A stretch of DNA of 5,483 bases from Thiotrichales bacterium (GTDB lineage Bacteria > Pseudomonadota > Gammaproteobacteria > PS1 > Pseudothioglobaceae). Location of the stretch: NCBI GenBank assembly GCA_002698045.1, contig NZUR01000034.1, positions 9,933 to 15,415 of the forward strand, in the 5' to 3' direction. Position numbers and translations under genes: made by a program. This document shows, piece by piece, positions 1 to 4,913 of the stretch (positions within the stretch are counted from its first letter, which is position 1; each line of letters starts with the position of its first letter). The notes under the pieces were generated by a model that saw nothing but the letters and a program-made list of their open reading frames with translations, ran no database searches and had not been told where the DNA came from.

Positions 1-96
1 TGGAACAAGGCACCGCCAGCGCCAACTATTCCTGATGAAATTATGCTTAAAACTGCTGACAAATACCGCAATGTTCAAACAATGCTATGCAATTAA
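1..96 (+). CDS. purC: SAICAR synthetase PurC (long ADE1-like form), C-terminal tail, partial at 5' side
   Basis: The first frame is open from the window edge to a TAA at 94-96 and encodes 31 residues. It contains W-N-K-A-P-P-A-P near its start and K-T-A-D-K-Y-R further on. This pattern (W-[DN]-K-x-P-P-A-P, then an amphipathic helix with K-T-x-[DE]-K-Y) is how the long, ADE1-like phosphoribosylaminoimidazole-succinocarboxamide synthases end. The shorter E. coli PurC ends differently. The enzyme joins aspartate to CAIR in purine synthesis, in the cytoplasm. No catalytic region is inside the window, so the call rests only on the tail, by recall of the family. The stop lies inside the next gene, a 10-base overlap, which suggests co-transcription and perhaps coupled translation. 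Confidence 0.75.
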   Translation, partial: WNKAPPAPTIPDEIMLKTADKYRNVQTMLCN

Positions 97-887
97 GTGG
101 GCACGTACAAGCAATGAATACCTCTCTGGTAGATGGGGATGCCTACTATCAACTCCCAATTGGTGAAGAAAAAATAGATATGAATGCTCTTTTAGGGCAA
201 CGTATTGAGCTGAAATATAATGATGCAATAAATTGTGCTAATTGTGGCAGAAAAACCAAAAAGAGCTGGCAAGGAGGCTACTGCTACCCCTGTTTTATTT
301 CGCTAGCAAGGTGTGATATGTGCATAATGAAGCCTGAGGAATGTCACTTTCACTTAGGAACCTGCAGAGAGCCAGAATGGGGCCTAGGCTACTGTTTTCA
401 ACCCACTGTTGTTTATCTCGCAAACACTGCTAAAGTAAAAGTCGGTATCACTAATAAAGAAAGAACTCATAATCGCTGGATTGAACAGGGTGCGGTTTCT
501 GCACTACCGATACTTGAAGTAAAATCACGCCGAGACTCTGGCACGATTGAGGTCGCTTTAAAGAGCTATATTGCGGATAGAACAAACTGGCGAAACATGT
601 TAAAAAATGAAGTTGAGTTATCAGATCTTCCTTTCTTAAAGGCATCATTATTAAGTGAAATTTCAGATGAGATTGACGAGACTGGCGCCATAAGGCTCCA
701 CGACGATGTCGTAAATATCAACTACCCTGTGCTAAAATACCCCACCAAGGTTGTCTCTTTAAACTTTGACAAAACGCCCTCTATTTCAGGCGTTTTGGAG
801 GGCATTAAAGGCCAATATTTATTACTAGACATTGGTGTACTCAATATAAGAAAGTTTAGCTCGTATCATCTAACACTCTCTACTTGA
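87..887 (+). CDS. DUF2797 family protein: cysteine-rich zinc-binding region plus GIY-YIG-like core
   Basis: This 266-residue protein is recognisable as DUF2797, a family of unknown function. Residues 50-103 carry paired cysteines: C50-x2-C53, C66-x2-C69, C76-x2-C79, then C86-H-x-H89, C93 and C103, probably enough for two structural zinc sites. Next comes V-V-Y-L-A (108-112), K-V-G-I-T (118-122), R130-W131-I-x-Q-G-A, and an acidic position at E155 in I-E-V-A-L. That order resembles a GIY-YIG or T5orf172-type nuclease core; this is my inference, not an established activity. The C-terminal quarter is beta-rich and unassigned. The ATG at 87 is preferred over the ATG at 114 because residues 1-10 (Q-L-S-G-H-V-Q-x-M) match the usual family N terminus. 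No Shine-Dalgarno is visible, and the start overlaps the end of purC, so translation may be coupled. The length is normal for the family. Confidence 0.85.
   Translation: MQLSGHVQAMNTSLVDGDAYYQLPIGEEKIDMNALLGQRIELKYNDAINCANCGRKTKKSWQGGYCYPCFISLARCDMCIMKPEECHFHLGTCREPEWGLGYCFQPTVVYLANTAKVKVGITNKERTHNRWIEQGAVSALPILEVKSRRDSGTIEVALKSYIADRTNWRNMLKNEVELSDLPFLKASLLSEISDEIDETGAIRLHDDVVNINYPVLKYPTKVVSLNFDKTPSISGVLEGIKGQYLLLDIGVLNIRKFSSYHLTLST
770..803 (+). repeat. Perfect 9-bp inverted repeat inside the DUF2797 gene, with an alternative overlapping stem
   Basis: CAAAACGCC at 770-778 pairs perfectly with GGCGTTTTG at 789-797 around a 10-base loop. A second, competing stem is possible: GCCCTC at 776-781 with GAGGGC at 798-803. 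Both share bases 776-778, so they exclude each other. The structure lies in codons near the 3' end of the gene, about 90 bases before its stop. No U-tract follows, so it is not a standard intrinsic terminator. It may be chance. Confidence 0.45.
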
Positions 888-912
888 ATACACTTAATAA
901 CCAAGCTAAAAA
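884..912 (+). promoter_or_regulatory. Weak candidate sigma-70-type promoter ahead of the ATPase-metA-mutY run
   Basis: TTGAAT at 884-889 (4 of 6 to TTGACA) is followed after 17 bases by TAAAAA at 907-912 (4 of 6 to TATAAT). It sits at the end of the DUF2797 gene and in the only sizeable gap upstream of the ATPase gene, where a promoter would be expected. The matches are weak, and AT-rich DNA gives such hits by chance. Transcription would begin near 919. Confidence 0.2.
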
Positions 913-918
913 GAATGA

Positions 919-981
919 ATGAGAATTTTGCAAGCTATTCGAAGTATTCGTGCGATGTTTAAGGAAGATGGTGTTATATGA
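919..981 (+). CDS. Possible 20-codon small ORF upstream of and overlapping the ATPase gene
   Basis: An ATG at 919, directly after an in-frame TGA at 916-918, opens 20 codons that end with TGA at 979-981. The stop overlaps the ATPase start as ATGA (978-981), the classic arrangement for translational coupling. The peptide begins M-R-I-L-Q-A-I-R-S-I-R and ends F-K-E-D-G-V-I. It is basic in the first half and would form an amphipathic helix with R, K and I/L alternating. No good Shine-Dalgarno precedes it: the upstream bases are an A-rich stretch at 908-915. The Shine-Dalgarno of the ATPase (961-967) lies inside this ORF. I do not recognise a family. It may be a leader peptide, a real small protein, or a chance open frame in the gap. 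Confidence 0.25.
   Translation: MRILQAIRSIRAMFKEDGVI
961..967 (+). promoter_or_regulatory. Shine-Dalgarno of the ATPase gene
   Basis: AAGGAAG at 961-967 lies 10 bases before the ATG at 978 and is the only strong purine-rich ribosome site ahead of any gene in the window. It fixes the start: an in-frame TAA at 960-962 excludes any longer version of the protein, and no other in-frame start lies between that stop and 978. Confidence 0.65.
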
Positions 982-1814
982 TTACCTCTGCTGACCAATT
1001 TAAAAATGAAAAAAATAAGCGCCTAACCTTGCTTGGGATGTCGGGGGTAGGCAAGACGCGTCTTGCAAAACTTATTGGAGAAGGAGGGGGTTGGTTCCAT
1101 TTTTCGGGCGACTATAGAATTGGTGCAACCCACTTAAAAGATGCGATCATTGACAATATAGCTCTAAAAATGAAGAAAGACTCTTGGCTTAAACCTTTAC
1201 TTGAAAACAACTCTATAAGTGTGAATAGCCAGGTTTCTTTTGACAACCTAGAACCAATCTCTACGTTTCTTGGTAAGGTTGGAAACCCTGAGGAAGGCGG
1301 CCTTCCAATCGATGAATTCATTCGCCGCCAAAGTCTCTTTCTAGAAGCAGAAGTAAAGGCCATGTATGAGGTTCCTCGGTTTATAAACCAGTCTCAAGAA
1401 GAAGGTTATGCTCACTTTATAAATGATGCAGGGGGAAGCCTTTGTGAGCTTGACGATGACAAGCTTTATAAGCTTCTGTCAGAAAAAACTCTAATTGTCT
1501 ATATTAAAACGAGCAAGGAAACTGAGCGTAAACTTATTGATCGAGCTAAAAGACGTCCTAAGCCACTGTACTACAATCCCAACTTTTTTGAAAAAGCTCT
1601 TCAGTCCTACTTAAAAGAAAACAATCTAAGTTACGCTGCTCAAATTAATCCAGACGCCTTTGTGGGCTGGGTTTTTCCTAAACTGGTTGCAGACAGACTT
1701 AAAAAGTATGAGTCGCTTGCAAGTAAATACGGCTGTACAATAAAAAGCGACGAGCTTCATGATTGTGGTTCAGCAAAAGATGTTATCAACCTAATCTCTA
1801 ACGCCTTGAAATAA
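978..1814 (+). CDS. Conserved P-loop ATPase, kinase-like, function unknown, paired with metA
   Basis: The 278-residue product begins with a beta strand and the Walker A motif G-M-S-G-V-G-K-T at 20-27. H-F-S-G-D-Y-R-I-G at 41-49 follows, where D45 and R47 sit where small-molecule kinases often keep substrate-binding residues. N-D-A-G-G-S at 149-154, before C156-E157, is a likely second nucleotide or metal site. A strand (T-L-I-V-Y-I, 171-176) then leads to a basic stretch, R-A-K-R-R-P-K-P (189-196), that could act as a lid. This layout resembles shikimate- or gluconate-kinase-type folds more than AAA ATPases. I recall similar proteins in alpha- and gammaproteobacteria, annotated only as ATPase. 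No signal peptide or membrane segment is seen, so it is probably cytoplasmic. It ends one base before metA, which implies a shared transcript and possibly a link to methionine or homoserine metabolism (inference). The substrate is unknown. Confidence 0.8.
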   Translation: MITSADQFKNEKNKRLTLLGMSGVGKTRLAKLIGEGGGWFHFSGDYRIGATHLKDAIIDNIALKMKKDSWLKPLLENNSISVNSQVSFDNLEPISTFLGKVGNPEEGGLPIDEFIRRQSLFLEAEVKAMYEVPRFINQSQEEGYAHFINDAGGSLCELDDDKLYKLLSEKTLIVYIKTSKETERKLIDRAKRRPKPLYYNPNFFEKALQSYLKENNLSYAAQINPDAFVGWVFPKLVADRLKKYESLASKYGCTIKSDELHDCGSAKDVINLISNALK

Positions 1815-1815
1815 C

Positions 1816-2874
1816 ATGCCATTAATAGCCCACTCAAAACTACCCTCATTTGAACGCCTAAAAAATCAAGGCGAAACAATTCTTTCCAAGGATAGGGCTG
1901 AACATCAGGTCATTAGAGAACTTCATATTGGCCTATTAAACATGATGCCAGATGCGGCTCTAGAGGCCACTGAACGACAGTTTTTTCGTTTGGTTGGCCA
2001 TTCTAATCAGATTGCTCAGTTTTATATGCACCCTTTTTCTCTTTCTAGTATTAAGAGAGGCCCAAAAGCGTCAGAGCACTTAAAAACATACTATAAAACT
2101 TTTGAAGAAATTAAATCTCAAGGCCTTGATGCGCTAATTATTAGTGGCGCCAATGTTTCTCATCCTGATCTTCAGCGCGCCCCATTTTATGAGCAACTTA
2201 AAGAAGTTGTGGATTGGTCTTATGAGAATGTAACCTCAACATTATGCTCTTGCTTGGCAACGCATGCAGTTTTAGAATTTAAATACGGGCAAAAACGCCA
2301 GCCAGTTGGAGCAAAGCACTGGGGGGTTTTTCCGCATAAAGTTGTTAATAGGAGCCACCCTCTTATTAAGGGCGTCAATACTCGCTTTGACATTCCACAC
2401 TCTCGGTTTAATGAAATTTCTGAATTACAGTTTGCCAAAGCAGGAGTGAAAGTTTTGGCTAAAAGCCCTATTGGGGTTCACTTGGCGGTAAGTCCTGACC
2501 TTTTTAGGATTGTTTTTTTTCAGGGCCATCCTGAGTATGACGCCATTAGTCTTCTGAAGGAATACAAGAGAGAAGTTGCTCTATATCTTGAAAATAATGG
2601 CGCTGAATATCCTCCAATTCCAAGCAATTACCTGTCGTTACAAAGTCAAGCTATTCTAGATGAATACCGAACAAAGCTTGACTCCAAAAAAGCATCGATT
2701 GTGGACTTCCCTGAAGCTCTGATTGCAAACAGGCTTGACAACACATGGCACGACAGTGCTAATGCGATTATTAATAACTGGATTGGCTGCGTATACCAAA
2801 CAACCAATGAAGATATTACCAACCCCTTTATGGATGGAGTTGATCCAAATAACCCCCTTAAGCTAAAGAAGTGA
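1816..2874 (+). CDS. metA: Homoserine O-acyltransferase, MetA family (probably O-succinyltransferase)
   Basis: The protein activates homoserine by O-acylation, the first committed step of methionine synthesis, in the cytoplasm. At 352 residues it is longer than E. coli MetA (309). The catalytic set is present: nucleophile C146 in T-L-C-S-C-L-A (E. coli C142), H238 and E240 in G-H-P-E-Y-D (E. coli H235, E237), and R252, aligned with the homoserine-binding R249. The acyl-donor position (E. coli G111; Glu in acetyl-CoA-using members) is S115 in S-G-A-N-V-S. A small residue there favours succinyl-CoA but does not prove it. The E. coli pair K46-K47 after L-N-x-M-P is D-A here, with a two-residue insertion, which marks a distinct subgroup. 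The C-terminal extension ends with F-M-D-G-V-D-P-N-N-P-L. The start ATG lies one base after the ATPase stop with no Shine-Dalgarno, so coupled translation is likely. The end overlaps mutY by four bases. Confidence 0.93.
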   Translation: MPLIAHSKLPSFERLKNQGETILSKDRAEHQVIRELHIGLLNMMPDAALEATERQFFRLVGHSNQIAQFYMHPFSLSSIKRGPKASEHLKTYYKTFEEIKSQGLDALIISGANVSHPDLQRAPFYEQLKEVVDWSYENVTSTLCSCLATHAVLEFKYGQKRQPVGAKHWGVFPHKVVNRSHPLIKGVNTRFDIPHSRFNEISELQFAKAGVKVLAKSPIGVHLAVSPDLFRIVFFQGHPEYDAISLLKEYKREVALYLENNGAEYPPIPSNYLSLQSQAILDEYRTKLDSKKASIVDFPEALIANRLDNTWHDSANAIINNWIGCVYQTTNEDITNPFMDGVDPNNPLKLKK

Positions 2875-3902
2875 CGGAACTGGCCGAAGAGCTTTTAGGT
2901 TGGTTTCAAGAAAACGGAAGAAAAAACCTCCCTTGGCAATCTGAGCCCCCTAATATCTATCATGTTTGGTTGTCAGAAATTATGCTTCAGCAGACACAGG
3001 TTTCTACTGTGATAGATTACTTTAATAATTTTATAGCAAATTTTCCAGATATAGTCGCACTTGCTAATGCAGATGAAGATGCCGTTTTAGCGTCATGGGC
3101 TGGGTTAGGATACTACAGCCGAGCAAGAAATCTCCACAAAAGCTCTAAGATAATTTTAACTACGCATAATGGGGTTTTTCCAACTAACTACTCAGACTTG
3201 CTGGCTCTTCCAGGAATTGGAAAGTCAACTGCTGGAGCCGTCTTGTCATTAGCTTGTAACCAGTCTCTTCCAATTCTTGATGGCAATGTTAAGAGAGTCT
3301 TGGCCAGATATCACAAGGTTTCTGGCCATTACAGCTCTAGTAGGGTGATAAAAGAATTGTGGGGTTTTGCCAAGCAACACACTCCTAAGGTTCAAAATTC
3401 AAGCTACACTCAAGCAATTATGGACTTAGGTGCGACTGTTTGCACTGTGAGAAAGCCTAGCTGCACAAAGTGCCCAATATCGAGGCATTGTGAAGCTAAG
3501 CTTTGCAACGAACAAGAGCGCTACCCAACTAAAAAAATAAAAATGATTAAACCTGAAAAATCAGCTGCATTCCTAGTCTTCCTTAACGAAAGGGGTGATG
3601 TCTATCTAGAAAAAAGACCCAATAAAGGAATCTGGGGAGGGCTATGGAGTCTTGTTGAGTGTAATGACAATGATATTGAAATAGGTGCAATGATTAAAAA
3701 ACACAACATAGGTGCTACTATAACACGCTCGCTTTCTAGCTTTAGGCATAGCTTTAGTCATTACAATTTGTGGGTTAGGCCAGTTGTTGTTAGCTCCCCA
3801 GGAGGCGTTAATGGGTATTATCAAGTTAAAGGGCTATCTCTAGGCTTGCCAGTCCCCACTAAAAAAATACTATTGGCGCTTGATTCAGTTAATAAGCCTT
3901 AA
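2871..3902 (+). CDS. mutY: Adenine DNA glycosylase MutY
   Basis: MutY removes adenine paired with 8-oxoguanine, preventing G:C to T:A changes. This 343-residue copy is full length (E. coli 350). The catalytic acid E36 is in L-S-E-I-M-L-Q-Q-T-Q-V. The helix-hairpin-helix L-P-G-I-G-K-S-T-A-G is followed by catalytic D137 in I-L-D-G-N-V-K-R. The [4Fe-4S] ligands C191, C198, C201 and C207 have the canonical C-x6-C-x2-C-x5-C spacing. The C-terminal third is the MutT-like 8-oxoG recognition domain, with W-G-G-L-W and the F295-S296-H297 loop inside F-R-H-S-F-S-H. The start is GTG at 2871, overlapping the metA TGA as GTGA. It gives an N terminus one residue shorter than E. coli relative to the catalytic residues, so it is well placed. 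No strong Shine-Dalgarno is seen (only A-rich bases), which fits translational coupling to metA. Confidence 0.96.
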   Translation: MTELAEELLGWFQENGRKNLPWQSEPPNIYHVWLSEIMLQQTQVSTVIDYFNNFIANFPDIVALANADEDAVLASWAGLGYYSRARNLHKSSKIILTTHNGVFPTNYSDLLALPGIGKSTAGAVLSLACNQSLPILDGNVKRVLARYHKVSGHYSSSRVIKELWGFAKQHTPKVQNSSYTQAIMDLGATVCTVRKPSCTKCPISRHCEAKLCNEQERYPTKKIKMIKPEKSAAFLVFLNERGDVYLEKRPNKGIWGGLWSLVECNDNDIEIGAMIKKHNIGATITRSLSSFRHSFSHYNLWVRPVVVSSPGGVNGYYQVKGLSLGLPVPTKKILLALDSVNKP

Positions 3903-3917
3903 AGCTATGAGTAAAAT
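3889..3917 (+). promoter_or_regulatory. Candidate promoter immediately upstream of ribF
   Basis: TTAATA at 3889-3894 (4 of 6 to TTGACA) is followed after 17 bases by TAAAAT at 3912-3917 (5 of 6 to TATAAT). The -10-like element lies only six bases before the ribF ATG at 3924, so transcription would start at or next to that ATG and give a leaderless message. No Shine-Dalgarno is present in the gap, which agrees with that but is also typical of other genes here. Chance is a real alternative in AT-rich DNA. Confidence 0.25.
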
Positions 3918-3923
3918 AGCACC

Positions 3924-4850
3924 ATGGAACTAATTCGCGGTCTTCACAATCTTAAAAACCAGTCTGGATGCGCTCTAACCATTGGCAACTTTGATGGCGT
4001 CCACACAGGCCATCAAGAAATTATTAAAAAGCTAGTCTCAACTGCAAAAAATCTAAACGTGCCGTCGCTCGTGGTTTCATTTTCTGTCACTCCTGAGTCT
4101 TTTTTTGGCCGCCCTAAGGCAAGACTGAGTAGCTTTAGGGATAAACACTTATATCTTAAATCATTGGGCGTAGACAAACACCTGTTAATAAGATTTAACA
4201 AGTCTTTTTCCCAAATAAGTGCTCACTCCTTTATTGAAGACGTTCTAGTTAAAAAAATTAATGTCAAGTATTGCTATGTTGGTGATGACTTTCGTTTTGG
4301 CAAAGATCGCCTAGGGGATTGTAATATGCTTCAAGAGCACTCGATTGGCCATGGATTTACTGTTGAAAGAGTTGCTGGTGTGAGTATTGATAATAAACGT
4401 GTTAGTAGCTCTGCAATTCGAAAGCTACTTTCCTCAGGGGATTTTCAAACCGCAGAAAAACTTCTAGGAAGGCCTTTTGCAATTAGCGGTCGTGTTGCTC
4501 ATGGTGACAAACAAGGCAGAATGATTGGCTTTCCAACAGCCAATATAAGCATTAGGAGAAAGCTTAGTCCGGTTCTAGGAGTGTTTAGCGTTCTAATTAA
4601 GATAAACAACATTAGCTATAAGGGCGTCTGTAATGTTGGCAAAAGGCCTACACTTGGAGGACTTAAAGTTCTTTTAGAGGTCTTTATTTTTGACTTTAAT
4701 CAAGAAATATATGGTAGTCGCGTTAACGTTTTTTTTAAACAAAAATGCAGAGAAGAAATAAAATTCAATTCCTTCGAAGAGCTAAAAAATCAAATTAAAA
4801 AAGACGTTAAAAAAAGCAAGCAATACTTTCAAGATGCTAGGGTCGATTAG
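3924..4850 (+). CDS. ribF: Bifunctional riboflavin kinase / FAD synthetase RibF
   Basis: RibF phosphorylates riboflavin to FMN and adenylates FMN to FAD in the cytoplasm. The 308-residue protein matches E. coli RibF (313) throughout. The N-terminal adenylyltransferase domain has G-N-F-D-G-V-H-T-G-H (21-30), V-G-D-D-F-R-F-G-K (119-127) and S-S-S-A-I-R (161-166). The C-terminal flavokinase domain has I-S-G-R-V-A-H-G-D (187-195), I-G-F-P-T-A-N (201-207), G-K-R-P-T (239-243) and the probable catalytic E252 in L-E-V-F. One oddity is F-S-V-T-P at 53-57, where the family usually has F-[ED]-P-x-P. The ATG at 3924 gives M-E-L-I-R-G-L-H-N-L, like E. coli M-K-L-I-R-G-I-H-N-L, so the start is secure although no Shine-Dalgarno is visible. 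The gene lies 21 bases after mutY and converges on the next gene. The last 60 or so codons are very A-rich and lysine-rich. Confidence 0.96.
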   Translation: MELIRGLHNLKNQSGCALTIGNFDGVHTGHQEIIKKLVSTAKNLNVPSLVVSFSVTPESFFGRPKARLSSFRDKHLYLKSLGVDKHLLIRFNKSFSQISAHSFIEDVLVKKINVKYCYVGDDFRFGKDRLGDCNMLQEHSIGHGFTVERVAGVSIDNKRVSSSAIRKLLSSGDFQTAEKLLGRPFAISGRVAHGDKQGRMIGFPTANISIRRKLSPVLGVFSVLIKINNISYKGVCNVGKRPTLGGLKVLLEVFIFDFNQEIYGSRVNVFFKQKCREEIKFNSFEELKNQIKKDVKKSKQYFQDARVD

Positions 4851-4913
4851 TCAATTTAGGCAAAACCGTGCTGAATGAGTCTCCCATTTTTTTCCTAATC
4901 TAGAATTCACGCT
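4851..4913. other. Convergent intergenic gap without a recognisable terminator
   Basis: These 63 bases separate the stops of ribF (plus) and the CDF gene (minus). There is a run of seven T at about 4887-4893, but no GC-rich stem precedes it on the plus strand. No stem followed by a U-tract is visible on the minus strand either. GATTAG at 4844-4849 and CTAATC at 4895-4900 are complementary but lie about 45 bases apart, too far for an intrinsic terminator. The two genes may rely on Rho or read into each other. Confidence 0.5.

Noticed and set aside
1112..1363. Minus-strand open frame of 83 codons inside the ATPase gene
   Set aside because: It lies wholly inside a conserved gene on the other strand and its product has no recognisable motif. 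Similar antisense frames at 451-648, 2220-2438, 3642-3824 and 4013-4201 were rejected for the same reason.
1459..1474. AAGCTT-TAT-AAGCTT inverted repeat in the ATPase gene
   Set aside because: It is two copies of a self-complementary six-base word arising from Lys-Leu codons, with a loop too short and no context to suggest a function.
3531..3541. A-rich stretch in mutY as a programmed frameshift site
   Set aside because: The reading frame continues without break into the conserved MutT-like domain, so no shift is needed and no downstream stimulatory structure is seen.
3907..3933. Eight-codon ORF (ATG AGT AAA ... TAA) overlapping the ribF start
   Set aside because: It is too short to weigh, is out of frame with ribF, and has no supporting ribosome site. 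Chance is the simplest reading.
4887..4893. T-run between ribF and the CDF gene as an intrinsic terminator
   Set aside because: No GC-rich stem precedes it; the nearby bases give only about three consecutive pairs.
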